Below, piece after piece: positions 19,668 through 32,500 of a stretch of DNA of 64,000 nt. Numbering within the stretch: the first letter of the stretch is position 1; the number at the start of each line of letters is the position of its first letter. Source of the stretch: Phytophthora hibernalis (taxonomy: Eukaryota > Oomycota > Peronosporomycetes > Peronosporales > Peronosporaceae); contig JAAKBF010000227.1 in the NCBI GenBank assembly GCA_012656075.1, positions 62,001-126,000 on the forward strand, in the 5' to 3' direction. The translations under genes were made by a program, and so were the position numbers. A model generated the notes under the pieces. It was not told the origin of the DNA. It ran no database searches and saw only the letters and a program-made list of their open reading frames with translations.

Positions 19668-22600
19668 TTAGCTTCCGCCTTCGGCATTCCGCTGGTCCAA
19701 GCGCTCTCTGTAGTCGTTGTGCACCTGCTTGAGGAGGCTCTCTCCGCCGACAAGCGGATCGTAGTTCGACTCATCTTCGCTGCCAGTGTAGTTCGCGTCT
19801 TCGCCATGCTGGTCGGTATGGAACGCGTCCTCTTCCAACTCAATTCCGTGAACCTCCGCATCATCGACCTTTTGGCGGCGAGCAGCGACTACGTTTTGGC
19901 GTTTGCTTTTAGCAGAAGCCGTGTACTGACCAGCGAGGCGCGAGTATACGTCAGTCTGCGGTGCCGGAGGAGGCATCGTGCCAAATGCCTCGTTGCATGG
20001 CACCATTAGCTCGGTATCGTCATTGTTGTAATCACGCGGGCGGTCCGTCGTGACGTACGACATAGGCTGCCGCAAGCCAGAGGAACTGACGTACTGTTCG
20101 GACTCGTTCTCTTTTTCATATTGGCGAGCACCTCCAAAACAGAGTTGCTCTTGAACGAAGGCGGGTTCTTCAAGCCTCCAGGAGTACCAACATACTGCTC
20201 CGGTGGAGCATTCGACGACCGCTTGAGCTGCCCTTTATCCTTCAATCGCCTCGAGCGATTGCGTTCTGAGCGGCTTTGCAGAATCTCACGCTTTGACGCA
20301 CTCTCCCTCACGCGGTTCTTGTGAATACCCGTAAAGTTGGTTGGGTTGGAAAGCCGCGAAAAGATGGATTTCGATGTGGACGATGAATCGTCGCTACCCA
20401 TGTGAGGCGAGTCTTCCTTCGTTTCATCGTCCCCTCCATCGTCTCCACGAATCTCCTCATCTTCGTTGCCACGGCGACGAAGTGCACTCTGCGAGGCGCG
20501 GCCCTTCTGCGATGAAATCGACCCAAATTCTGGGTTACTACCACCCATGTTTTCCAATTCCATCCTAAACCGGCGGCGATCTTGTCCGAATGAACGGGAA
20601 GCTTGGCCGTTGTCATCATCATCGCTACACATGGGAACGTCCTCATTACCGTCGTTTTCACGGCCATGCTCGTGCTCATCAGTCCCCATGTCTTCGTCAT
20701 CATCAAGCTCGTTGGCCCAGGAGGCTGGCCCGGTCTGTGCTCGCTCCGACGCTGCAGCAAACTTGCTCCCCGTCGACGATGAAATAGGAACCCGCAAGCG
20801 ACTTGGTACTTGGTTAGCCCCACAGCCAAACTGCTTAGCTTCTTCAGCTTGGTTTCCAAGTACTGGACACGATCTCTGCTAGCAGCAAGATCTTGCTCCA
20901 CCAGTTGGAACCGGTTTTCATTTGACTCCTTTTCCAGATCCAGAGTGTGAGTAATCGCTTCCAGCTCTTCGCATTTCTTCCTCAGCACCGAGTTTCTCTC
21001 TTCAGACACAGATAACAGGAGACGACTACGCTCATCGAGAGGCTCATGAGCGGGGGAAGAAGACTCGCCGGCACTCGTTCCTCCATTTACCACGCGCTGC
21101 AAAGATTCCTCGTAACTCTGCTTGATCTGCATCGTTTTCTCTCGTTCCTGCTCAAGGTGCTGAGAAAGCTCGGCCATTTCCACGTGTTGTTTGGCAAGCT
21201 CTTGCTCCTTACGTTGATCTTGTTTCTTCACATCAACAGCCATGCTAAAGAGCATTTTCAAAAGCGTTCGTGCCTCAGGCAAGGACTGCGTCGTCTCAAT
21301 CTTCGCCAATGTATGGCCCCCATCCAGAACTCGAACATCATCTGAAATCTCGGAGATTTTTCTTCCTTGTACTCCAGCTGGGCTTGGCACGCCTCAATAC
21401 GTTCCTCTAAGTCATACAACAATTGCTCCTCAGCAGGTGTGAGTTTTTGCTCCTGGCGTCCACTATTGCGTCGGTTAAGTGGCGAGTTCTGCTTGGGCGA
21501 GGAGGTCAACACGTCGCGAATATTTGTTTGGGACGCTATTGAGTTCTTCACTTCCTTCTCAAGCGTATCCCGCTGGGCATACAGCGCCTCCATCTCCTTC
21601 GCCACGACTTCTCTTTCCTTTTGCAATTGCTCCAGCTTTTGTTGCTCCTCTGCACGTTTCTTCACCTCTTCAGACAGCCATTTTGCATCACGATCAGCAC
21701 GGTTTGCTCCGTGTTTTTCTTACGGCCGTAGGAAGAGTTCATTTTCTTTGCCTGCGCAGTGAGTTGCTGTTGCTGCTTCAGCCGCTGCTTCGCCGCCGTA
21801 ACCTCTTCCATTTTACGTTTAAGCACTCGCTCCTGTGCGTCCTTTTGGGACCCCAATCGCAAAATTTGCTGCTTGTCGCGCTGTTGACAACGTTTAAGGT
21901 TCATGATTTCGCGACGCCGTTGCTTCGCCTCTTCCTCATATCGCTTCCGCTCTTCCTGCATTTTCTTGACTAAGTCCACTTTTGCCGCTTCATGTTAGAG
22001 ATCTCCGAGTTTAACACGCGCAACTGCATCTCATTCTTCTTCTTTTGATTCATGAAGCGGTTCATGTCACTCTGCTTCTTCCGCAAAACATGCAGCTCTT
22101 CCTCCTTTGTCTTTAGGTCGCGCGACAACTTCGACAGTCGCCCATTTCCACCTGTAGAATCTCCCTCTGCGACAGCCTTCTTCTCGGTCTGTTGAATTTC
22201 ATCAACGAGACGGTCGCGGTCAACCTGAGCAGTGCGTACCTCATCCACCATTTCCGCCATCTTTTGCTCGTAAAAGCTCTTCATACGCTCGTAATTTTCT
22301 TGGGCCTGGCGGATATTTTGCACAAGCTGTTCCTTCAGCGAAATATCGTGGGCAAGGTCCTGAACCGAGTCCCCAAGATGGCGCTGACGGCGCTGGAACA
22401 CCCGCATACGATCAACTTCTTCTTGATTTTCCTCCTCTACTTCCATGCCGTCTGCAGAACCATCCGCTCCACTTCCATCGCTATCACCGCCAGCATCATC
22501 ACCGCTTTCTCCTTCCTTGAGCTTGTTCAGTAAAGCAGTTTCCCTTTCGATCTCTTTCTCAGCTCGTTCAAGAAGCTCGTTGCCAACCTTAGTATCAACT

Positions 22601-24207
22601 TCCGCGAGCGAAGGTAAAGAAAATGCCGGAGCAGTAGACGGTCGCGCTCCACTGCTGCTGCTGCTAGTTGACGAGGGAAGCTCATCATTGCGTTATCACG
22701 CTCTCGCTCAACAGCACGGAGTTTTTCTTGTAGCTCACAAATAGTTCGCAGCTGGTCTTTCAACACATTGGACTTTGATTCTCGCTCCTCCGGCGTCACA
22801 GAGTTTCCATCGGCACTCTCTTCAACGCACATGCGCAGGTAATCGCGTTCAGCTTGCGCCGCGATCATCTCTTCCTCAAATGATCAAGCTGCGTCTTGCC
22901 GCGCTTCAGCTCGCCCGTCAATCGAGCCACCTCACTTTCGGCATTTTCAGCTCGCGTTCGAAGGTTACCAAATGAATCGAAATCGCTTTCCATTCCAATA
23001 AAGTTAGTTCCCACTGTCGTCATCTTCAATTCGCTTTCCGAAAGTCCCGGGTTGCGCAGTCGGTGTACCTCCATCTGAAGCGCCTGCACTTGACGCCGCA
23101 ATTCCATCGTCATGGCCGAAGCCTCGTCTCGGTTCACCACCGGCTTGTTTTGGATGTTCCTGGCTCTGTTCGCATATTTGAGCGCATTCAGCGTCTCCTC
23201 GAAATTGACGTCGGCCGGACTCACACACGTCAGCATCAGGGTTCGACTATTACCACCCAGCGAATCCTGAAGCATGCGAGTCAGCTTGAGTCGCGGTACG
23301 GCACGTGCACTTTTCCTCGCTTCTTGTCATCACCCAAGGCGCTGATGACATTACCCAGAGCCAGCAACCCCTTGTTAATGTCGATACCTTCTTTCAACCG
23401 TTTTCCCTCCGCCTGCGTTCGTTTTTGACGTTCTGAGCCTGCAAGATCCACGAAGTTAAAGTACGAGCTTCTCGTCTCGTAGTCTCCTTCTTCCATCTCC
23501 TTGCCGTCTTCAGGTGGGTCTCCAATAGGGACATGTTGCACCATAGTAAGTGTAAAAATGGCATGAGACCGACTCGAGTGTGCGTTCATGAGCGTGCTGC
23601 CCGTAGTACGACAGAGTGTACCTCTCTCCAGCAATCTAGTACATTCGTCTGCATCCACCACTTCAACCTCCGAAGCTCCTGTGACCTGTACTTCTCCGTT
23701 CTCTTCTCTTAAACTCACTTTACTCTCTCCAGAAGAGTCTCCGAGCGTCACGAGCAGGTCGTGGATCTCTTCTCCGTAGATCTCAAGGAATCTGATCTTA
23801 AGTTGCGCCTTGTAGTGAGGTTGCTCGAGTGTCTTGGCCTCGATCTGCTCGAACATGTAGCTGATAACACGTGGGATGATGCCGTAGTCTTCAGGAGGAA
23901 TGTGCACTGAGCTACCGCTGCCCATGGTGTACGTCTTGCCTGAACCCGTCTGCCCGTAGGCGAAGATGGTCGAGTTGTAGCCGTCGAAGGTGGCGTGGAT
24001 GAGCGGGTCCACGCAGCGCCAGATGTCGCTCTGAGCCGCGTACTTGCCGAAGACGTAGTCGTATGTGAAGGCGCGGTTCTTGCCCATGACGATCTGCTGC
24101 TCGGCCTCCAGCACGGACACGCACTCGTCGCAGCGCTCCACCTTCTCGCGTCCGATGAGCGGCCGGATACGCACCGCCACGCGCACGGACGTCGCGTCGT
24201 CGTCCAT
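19668..24207 (-). CDS. Kinesin-4-type motor protein with long coiled coil
   Basis: The motor domain starts at MDDDATSVRVAVRIRPL (24207). It shows the P-loop GQTGSGKTYTMG (about 23930), switch I SSRSHAIFT (about 23580), switch II VDLAGSER (about 23430) and VPYRDSKLTR-type relay (about 23290). The sequence MNAHSSRSHAIF and overall order fit the kinesin-4 (KIF4/KIF21) family. A stalk of roughly 700 residues of heptad-rich coiled coil follows (23000-20900), then a Ser/Asp-rich, low-complexity tail ending at TAA 19668. Family role: plus-end motor acting on spindle midzone or microtubule length. Single-base losses near 23293, 22865, 22450, 21975, 21665, 21380, 20800 and 20040 move the frame but not the continuity. 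The gene converges on the AMMECR1 gene and is head-to-tail with AIM24. Confidence 0.85.
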
Positions 24208-24264
24208 GGCGAGCAAGGGGAAGTCAAGCGGTAAATGCGCAACAGATCCGGAAAGTTGCATTAG

Positions 24265-24345
24265 TTACGTTGCGGTAAGAGTGAAAGTTGCAGTAAAGAA
24301 GGTGCAGAAATTGAAAGTTGCTGTAAAGTTGCGGAAAACTTCAAC
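24265..24345 (+). repeat. Short degenerate repeat upstream of the kinesin start
   Basis: Three imperfect copies of a GAAAGTTGCAGTAAAG-like unit lie just upstream of the kinesin ATG (on its 5' side) and just downstream of the AIM24 stop. Could be a chance repeat or a promoter element; no independent support. Confidence 0.4.
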
Positions 24346-24443
24346 GTGGTGGAAGGTCGAGACCCTTTTGATTCGTTAGTGCTTGCATTGTGCATGAGCT
24401 GCATTGGTATCTGCAATTTCAACGATAACGATAACTACGAGAT

Positions 24444-26002
24444 TTAGTCATCGTTGTCGCCAAAGAGGCTTTTGAAGATACCCATGACGCCGCCGCCACT
24501 GGACTCGTCAGATTCGCCTCCGTTGTCGAATCCACTGTCGCTGGACGAGTTATCACTGCTATTTCCGCCACCATAAATATCATCATGCTTGGCGCTCCAG
24601 TCGTCTTCGGCGTTCTCCGCACCGAAATCTTCATCTCCGTCAACGTCAGTTGCTGCGCCGACAGCTTCGTCAGCACCAGCACCGGCACCAGCGTTCTCGC
24701 CTTGGTCGCCACCGCCACCTCCCATCATGAACGGGAGCATCATGCCTCCGGACCCACCACGAGGATGCGAGCTGCCATTTCCCCGACAACACGATCGAAT
24801 GGCAGACTCTGCAGGTAAATCTTACCGGGTCCGGTGAGCGTCGTCACGAACAAACCTTCTCCACCAAATAGCACATTCTTCGCGCCCTTCATCATGGTGA
24901 TATCGTAGTGCACGCTGGGCTCAAACGCAACGAGGCATCCACTCGAAATGCGCAGCACCTCACCAGGTTGAAGATCGCGCTCGATCAACGTCCCAGAGGC
25001 GCGGACGAGAACATCTCCACTGCCTGTCAACCTCTGCAGGATGAATCCTTCTCCACCGAAGAAGCCCACCCCGAATTTCTTGGCAAATTCCTGAACCACC
25101 ACGAAAACGAAGTATTAGCGAAATGCATACATAATCAAATTGAGCAGGGAGTGAGAACGCACCATTTCGATGTTGACAGTGTCCGATCCGCACAAAAATG
25201 CTCCCTTTTGGCAAATGATAGATTCGCCGAGGAAGTCACTGAGGCGGAGGTGGACAATCTTGCTCGGGAAACTCGTTCCTAGCGCCACCTTACCCTTCTC
25301 ACTGCCATGATACGTGAAGCGCGAGACGAAGAAGTTTTCTCCGGTCATCATTCTGTACAAATACCGACATCGTCAGTCAGTTATGTCTGACATCAACAGC
25401 CCTCCAGCTTTCACCAACGTACCGCTTCATGCCCTCGCCAAGCCCGCCAGCAGTGGTCGTTTCCATCTCCACACCGTCAGTCATGAAAATCATGGCTCCC
25501 GTCTCCGCGCGCAGACATTGCTCAGGCTCGAGCTCAATCTACAACACAGCAACTCCAGTCAGTGCTGAATTGCCACAAGTCAATATTTCTCCTTTGCCTT
25601 ACGTGCACGACTTGCGAGTCGTGGCCCTCAACGGACATGGCCGTGTCAAAGTTGATGGGGACGAAGACTTCGTTCCCCATATTCTCATGATGAGGCAGCG
25701 TAGCAACCTTCTCCTCACTCTCCTCCGTCTTCTCTTCAGGATTCACAGCAGCCACATCCTGCGGATCCACACCAGGAAGGTGACGAACCGTCTTACGAAG
25801 GTCTGCGTTGTAATACACCACGTCACCTGCAGCCAATCCTTAGTGCATTCTCTCTATTTGAGCTCGTTTTTGCAGTCGGTTGAGACCTGCACGCACCATT
25901 GCGACGCTTTATAGCCTCCCATCCATCAGGCAGTGCGGATGAGAAGGCTCGGGCCTGGGAAACCCGCGCGAAGCGGGCAGATCGGAGTGCACGGCGTAGC
26001 AT
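24444..26002 (-). CDS. Mitochondrial WW-AIM24 family protein
   Basis: Exons on the minus strand: 26002-25897, 25826-25602, 25538-25423, 25352-25163, 25090-24444. Exon 1 encodes MLRRALRSARFARVSQARAF, an Arg-rich amphipathic mitochondrial presequence ending in a RAFSS cleavage-like site, then LPDGWEAIKRRN. With exon 2 (GDVVYYN...) this makes a WW domain whose second Trp is replaced (TVRHLP). The AIM24/TIGR00266 domain follows: GAMIFMTDGVEMET, GENFFVSRF, GVGFFGGEGFILQRL, VLFGGEGLFVTTL. AIM24 in yeast is an inner-membrane protein that supports the MICOS complex. The C-terminus is a Gly-rich then acidic tail (GDEDFGAENAEDDW) ending in FKSLFGDNDD; it needs one extra base near 24760 (GGG run). Confidence 0.85.
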
Positions 26003-26520
26003 CGTGGCTTTGTCTCGTCAATTGGAATCTGAGGACCAAGAGTGAATGCGGATTTGCGTGCTCTCAATAGTGGCCTGTGTGTGGTGCACACCAACTTGCT
26101 CCTCCGAGATTCGCTCATCGTCCAGCGCAGCTGCAACGTGCATTCCATAATGCGTTTAGTATAAATATCGGGTCAAACTTACCGCGGCGTTTTGCGCAAG
26201 TACAAGGGTGTATTTTGGCCCTTGCAACAGCCCATTGCGACCGAACGGCCTCGCCATCATCGCAGCCGTCCGCCCTCACGCTAACTTTAGGCTTCGTCTT
26301 CCCCTGCCTGGGAAGCGGCGTCCGTTACGCGCGCTTTTTCAAACGCGAAACCGCCTTCCACGTTTGGCTCGGGTAAATTACAGGTAAACTACCGCCACGT
26401 CCTTTCCTTACGCGTTTTCACTTGAAAACTGTATGCTTCCAGAGTGATGGTCGCGTGCCGTTTTGAAACGGAGCCCAGCCGTATTTTTCCGCGCGCGGCC
26501 GCTCGCAAACACACAGTAGC

Positions 26521-26534
26521 TTCATTCGCCAAAA
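26521..26534 (+). promoter_or_regulatory. Candidate oomycete initiator of beta-tubulin
   Basis: TTCATTCGCCAAAA resembles the oomycete Inr consensus (YCATTYYNCAWTTT) and lies about 90 bases before the putative 5' UTR intron of the tubulin gene. Two positions deviate from the consensus. Confidence 0.35.
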
Positions 26535-26609
26535 GTCCGAATTCTCCTCAGAGCCCGCGCCAGCCAGCCAAGAGCCGCAGGAAACCCCGTCGACGCCGTA
26601 AAGCAACAG

Positions 26610-26762
26610 GTAGGACGCAGCCTCCGTAGACCCTCCCCCTTGCCCTACGTGCCCCCTCCCCCTCCGTACGGGGAGAACAGCAGGGAAACCAGACGAAGGG
26701 AAAGGGGGAGCGATCTTTCTCGTCCCCTTTTAATGCTAACTCGCCTTATTCACTGCCTACAG
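26610..26762 (+). other. Putative 5' UTR intron of beta-tubulin
   Basis: AACAG|GTAGGA at 26610 and GCCTACAG|ACCCC at 26762 form good splice sites, with a GCTAAC branch-point-like sequence at about 26734. The intron would end 13 bases before the ATG. It is rich in C/T with CCCCTCCCCC runs. A leader intron of this kind often enhances expression of strongly transcribed genes. Confidence 0.55.
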
Positions 26763-26775
26763 ACCCCGCGACATC

Positions 26776-28114
26776 ATGAGAGAGCTCGTTCACATCCAGG
26801 GAGGCCAGTGCGGTAACCAGATCGGCGCCAAGTTCTGGGAAGTCATCTCTGACGAGCACGGCGTGGACCCCACGGGCTCGTACCACGGCGACTCGGACCT
26901 GCAGCTGGAGCGCATCAACGTGTACTACAACGAGGCCACGGGCGGCCGCTACGTGCCCCGCGCCATCCTCATGGACTTGGAGCCCGGCACCATGGACTCG
27001 GTCCGTGCTGGCCCCTACGGTCAGCTCTTCCGCCCGGACAACTTCGTGTTCGGCCAGACGGGCGCCGGTAACAACTGGGCCAAGGGACACTACACGGAAG
27101 GTGCTGAGCTCATTGACTCGGTGCTCGACGTCGTCCGCAAGGAGGCTGAGAGCTGTGACTGCCTGCAAGGGTTCCAGATCACGCACTCGCTCGGTGGCGG
27201 TACCGGCTCCGGAATGGGCACGCTCCTGATCTCCAAGATCCGTGAGGAGTACCGGACCGTATCATGTGCACATACTCCGTGTGCCCGTCGCCCAAGGTGT
27301 CGGACACCGTCGTGGAGCCCTACAACGCCACACTGTCGGTGCACCAGCTTGTCGAGAACGCTGATGAGGTCATGTGCCTGGATAACGAGGCGCTGTACGA
27401 CATTTGCTTCCGTACGCTCAAGCTCACCACCCCACGTACGGTGACCTGAACCACCTGGTGTGTGCCGCCATGTCCGGCATCACCACGTGCCTGCGGTTCC
27501 CCGGTCAGCTGAACTCGGACCTGCGGAAACTGGCCGTGAACCTGATCCCGTTCCCGCGTCTTCACTTCTTCATGATTGGCTTCGCCCCGCTGACCTCGCG
27601 TGGCTCGCAGCAGTACCGTGCCCTGACGGTGCCCGAGCTCACCCAGCAGCAGTTCGACGCTAAGAACATGATGTGCGCCGCCGACCCTCGCCACGGCCGC
27701 TATTTAACTGCCGCGTGTATGTTCCGCGGACGTATGAGCACGAAGGAGGTGGATGAGCAGATGCTCAACGTGCAGAACAAGAACTCGTCGTACTTCGTCG
27801 AGTGGATCCCTAACAACATCAAGGCTAGCGTGTGTGACATCCCGCCCAAGGGACTCAAGATGAGTACCACGTTCATCGGTAACTCGACCGCTATCCAGGA
27901 AATGTTCAAGCGTGTGTCTGAGCAGTTTACGGCAATGTTCCGTCGTAAGGCTTTCTTGCACTGGTACACGGGCGAGGGTATGGACGAGATGGAGTTCACG
28001 GAGGCCGAGTCCAACATGAATGATCTTGTGTCTGAGTACCAGCAGTACCAGGACGCCACCGCAGAGGAGGAGGGCGAGTTCGACGAGGACGAGGAGATGG
28101 ACGAGATGATGTAG
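26776..28114 (+). CDS. Beta-tubulin
   Basis: Starts with the autoregulatory MREL at 26776 (MRELVHIQGGQCGNQIGAKF) and carries the GTP-binding GGGTGSGMGT at about 27200 and the acidic tail EEEGEFDEDEEMDEMM, ending TAG 28112-28114. Expected length is 446 residues, normal for the family. Forms microtubules with alpha-tubulin. The frame is broken twice, each by one missing C: at about 27256 (TACCGGAC where TACCCGGAC is required) and at about 27430 (a run of four C where five are required). Because the rest is fully conserved and the gene is essential, I treat both as sequence errors. Codon usage is strongly GC-biased as in a highly expressed gene. It is divergent from AIM24. Confidence 0.97.
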
Positions 28115-28500
28115 ACGCGTACTCGTAGTTACGGCCTCCTTCGTCTTCCGTGGTTGCGGGCAGACTTATCAACACTCGACGCATTGCTGATCGCCGGCGT
28201 GCAACTCGTGCGTAGTTAGCTATCTACACCAAGAGAGAGGTTAGTGGCTCGGCATCTACAGAACAGAGAATCCTATTACCTTTCTTAACTTGCCACGCTG
28301 TGCACCATAAACTTTCAATGCCTTTTTGCTTTTATCTTGAGCTTGAAACCTTTCGATCAAAGATCCACTTCAACAAGTGCAACACATGGGTTCACTCAGG
28401 CAAATTTAGTCGATCTATTTCGGTGGTAAGGCTGAAGTTGACGTGCATGTTGCATCTGTCCATTATCGGCGACCTTCCAATACACGAGAGTTAACCCTCG
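28115..28500 (+). other. Tubulin 3' flank and spacer
   Basis: No coding frame recognised. It should hold the beta-tubulin 3' UTR and polyadenylation site and the promoter of the following PG-rich gene. Confidence 0.5.
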
Positions 28501-29563
28501 ATGAACCATATTGGTGGACCTTCGCCTTCAGGACGAGATGGGCCTGAGATTCTCCCTCCACGGATGACCCAGGCACAAACGCGTTGCGTGGGGATCGCAC
28601 GGGCCTCGTACCCTCCTTTCCGCGAGTCCTTCTTCTTTGACCCACGCACCAATACAGCATTGAAGAAGGGTGGGCGACAACCAAATCAACAAATTTACGC
28701 ACGCGAGTCGAAGCGAATGTGGACAACCCAAGGTCCCAGCATCGATTCGCGCTTGCCAAAGACGACGGTGAAGCCGGGCACCGCATTCCGGAACGAGTGT
28801 CTCAGTACTGACCAACTCTACAGCTCAAGCCGAAGCTCGATGGGATATGAAGTTCATCGTAAGGGATTTAATTATCGAATCACTAATAGTTATCGCTAAC
28901 CTCGCCGCCCATGACTCAGGTTCCTTGCGAGGTACCAGTCTCTGCAGTACCACCAAGCGCTTCAACAGTGTAAGTTTGATATCGGTTTGAATCAGTTTTA
29001 CGATTCGTAGATATCTAACCATTGTTTTGCAGAAAGCTGCCACTCCAGAGTGCGTTGGGCCTGGGTCGTATGATATAATGAAGAAGCCAAAAGGCCTGCT
29101 CACTGATCCACCACGTCGCCAAGGAGTATGTATTTTTGCATGATCTGCACGTTTCGATCGTCTTATTAGGTTGTTGTGATGATTTTAGGATTTTGATCGA
29201 CTTGGACAGTGGGGCGGACGGCCTGACTCGAGATCGATGGACAGCGCTGGCGAGTGGAAGCATACGTCTGAAATTCCATCCGTCACAAATTTTTCGTTCC
29301 GCAAGGCGCGTGCTTCCTCGTGGATTGAACAGATAGAGCAGCGACAACGGCGAGAAGACCCACTGGCACGGCGCAAACCCGAAATCTGTTCGGGGGTTAT
29401 CTCTCCAGAACAGCGTCTACCTCACTATTTGCAAGGCACGAACAACCCCGTGCATACACATATGACGGCCAGACCAAACAAAACACCATCAACTCCAGAG
29501 CTTGGCCGAAATCGATCTATAGTTGTCTCACTATATCCGCAAGCAAGCCCCGATCAAGATTGA
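28501..29563 (+). CDS. PG-rich (STPGR-like) probable flagellar protein
   Basis: Four exons keep one frame: 28501-28858, 28920-28969, 29033-29125, 29189-29563, with introns of 61-63 nt. The protein has about 290 residues, is basic and Pro/Ser-rich, with no membrane segment. Exon 3 carries ECVGPGSYDIMKKP, matching the sperm-tail PG-rich repeat core PGPGxY. Exon 1 has SFFFDPRTNTALKKGG, GTAFRN and SSRSSMGYEV, reminiscent of axonemal microtubule inner or associated proteins. Oomycete zoospores are biflagellate, so a role at the axoneme is plausible, but it rests on a single clear motif. All four junctions use GT-AG. Confidence 0.65.
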
Positions 29564-29599
29564 CGGCTCTTGTCATCAGTTAACCAAGACACATTGACA

Positions 29600-32500
29600 C
29601 TACGGAAGGAAGAAACTCTTAACTAGTGCTGCGGGTGCTGGGGTTACCTCACCAACCGATGTAGTCTTCTGGTCTGAATGACGCCGACTGCTTACCTCGA
29701 GACACCTAGACAGCGGAGAATTGTTAGATGGGAGGAGGCAGGTTCGGAGCTGGTCGAGTGCGAACATCTCTGCAGTGTCGAATCGACGAGATTCCTGTAG
29801 ATATCGAGCAATGACTGCATCCTTGACAGCCAGATGACTTGGTTCCAAGAAATAGGTGCGTATCGTATCGTTCTCGCCTATTTGAACTCGATCCGCTCTG
29901 TCTTCGATGCGAAACTCGGGGCATTTACGAAGATGCGCGTACGTGGTCTCCGATAACTGAACGCGACCAGCCACGCCTCGGGACTCCATCAAGTTTGCTA
30001 TGACGGTGTGCCGGCCCCAAATGAGATAACGAGGTTTCTTAATTCCAACAACACCACCCACTACATTGCCTGTGTGGATGCCAATCCGCATCTGTAACGT
30101 TACGTTTGCCTCGACGCAGAATCGATCGATCTCGTGCAGCATTTCAACGGCAAAGGCTGCAATAGCTGCTGCATGGTTCTTGCTGCTTTTATGACCGGGT
30201 AGCCCGCCCACAACAATGAAGGCATCGCCAACAGTATCCATCTTATACACGCCCAACTCGTCAAGGTGACGGTCGAAAGCCGAGTAAATTTGGTTGAGCA
30301 TCACGCAGATACCTGTCGGATCAAGTTTAGCACCTAGAGAAGTGAAGCCCACCATGTCCGAGTACAGCAGTGTCACTTCCGCCAGTTCATCGACAATTGT
30401 GGATTGCTGCATGAGTGCCTCCGCGTACTGCTTCGACGGAAGCATGTTGGTCAGTAGATCCTCGCACTTTTGCTTCTCCAGCTCCAGTGTACACTTCAAC
30501 AAAAAGTCGTGACGCAGACCTAGCTCTCTTTTGTACCCGAAGTGTACTGCCATCCACGACATCACAAGCAGCAGATAGAAACTCTCGCACATATCAGCCC
30601 ACGGCTCAGCACGTCGTATTGATGCGCATGCCACATACACGATAAATCCCCAGAGGTTAATCAGAACAGCATTGCGAAAGAGCAATCTCATCACCAAGCC
30701 AACTATTACGGCGTACAACAAATTCCCGTCCAAGAAAGTAGCCTTCTGTGCTCCCTTGGCTGTGAGTCCTTGAAAGAAGAAGTGTCGGCTGCCGTAAGCA
30801 ACTGCATGTTGAGAGCCAAAATGAAGACGAGTCCCGTACCGGCACCCCACCTCTCTTTCAGCCTGGCAAGACGTGGGTACCTTCGTAGCAACTGCACAAT
30901 TATCAGTAGTAATACGATTGTTGTGCCGTAGATTGAATACGCCCTTGTGTTTCGCGCAACCTTGTTAGGGAAGTTGTCTTTTTGTAGGCTCTGTAGATTA
31001 TGGTGACGAGCAGGTAGATGACGCACATGCACAGTGACACACAGAACTGAGGTGTGCTATCGCGGTTATGCTCGATGCGAAAACCTCTTTCCATTTCACT
31101 AACGGTGCTGTTCACACTCTGAATATTTTGCGGATCCTCCCCGCGCATTTTCTTTGAGGCGAGTGAAATTCACTTTCAGGTGCTGCTTGTACCCGCGATA
31201 CCTTCCCAGGGAACTTGAAGCACTTGGAGTCACGACGGAGCTTTTCCGTCGGAAGTCCAGCGTTAATTTCTGGATTTCAACTGCATTCATGCAACCGAGA
31301 TAGTCATCGCTGCGATGGTGAAGTGGTGACTTGTACTCGAGGTCCTTGGTGCGAATGGATTCCTCAACAGCATTTTCAAACGTACTATATACTCCAGAGC
31401 ACGTAAATCTATCATTGCGTGACGGCTCTGCATTTTTGCCTTCAAGCCAAAAGATCTGGGTCATGCCTTTCCCCTTAAGGTTCATAGTGCCTCTCTCGGA
31501 TATGATGAACGCACCGGTGCGTGCAAGAAGCTCTCGAGAGCGGCTACTAATCTGGATCTTGCCAGCACAACCCGATGAGCAAACACGCGATGACGTGTTC
31601 ACTGTGTCCCCAAAGAGGTGATAGCTATAGGCTTTGCTCCCAACAACCCCTGCGACCACAGGACCAGAATGAATTCCAATTTGTAGTTGAATGTCCACAT
31701 CATTAAAACTCCAGGACTCCTTTTCACAAATTCGCATCATTGTCAATGCCATGTCTGCTACCTTCTCGCAGTGAAATGGATCACGTTGTGGCACCCCCGC
31801 CGCACACATATATGTTTCCGCGATTGCCTCCACTTTATAAACCCCATGCGCATCCGTAGCGCGATCGAAACAAAAACGATTCGATTCATGAGCTGAACTA
31901 GTTCAATAGCCGATGTGTGTTTTGAAAGCGCTTGGAAGTTGCTCACGTAGCAAAAAAGGATTGAGACTTCATCGTAGCTTTCAGCGAGCCCATCAGTGCG
32001 ATTGTCCTTCAAACTCTCCTTAATGTGCACAGGCAGCATTGTCTCTAGTAAGTTGTCGCGGCGTTTACGCTCATCATCAACTCTTAGCCGCTCCAAGAAC
32101 TCTTGGCGTACATATCGCTCGCTATGATAAGCAGTAAGTGTGCAAAATGATATCAGGGCCACGTTCGTAGTAGTATCCACGTCATCCCACGTACATTCAT
32201 GACAGAAAATCACTGCGAATAATCCTTTGACCACCATGTGGTAGCAAGCGCATATCGAGGCCATGGTGAATCGCATACCACTAGCAATGAAGATAATCAA
32301 GATGAAAATGAGGTTCATGGCACGAACACTCTTCTGCGACGCGAAAAGCGTGAGTTCATCAGTTGTGAAAGCCTCCTCGCTCTCTTCTTCCAAAGAGCTC
32401 ACGAGAAACAAGAAACGCGGAACCTGGTGCGCCAAATCTAGGAGTAGGTAGTGCGCGAGCAAGTTTCGGTCAAAATTTCGACGGAACCTGCTGGTGAACG

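Noticed and set aside
26776..28114. Beta-tubulin as a pseudogene or with programmed frameshifts
   Set aside because: Only two single-C losses in C runs in an otherwise perfect gene; error is far simpler.
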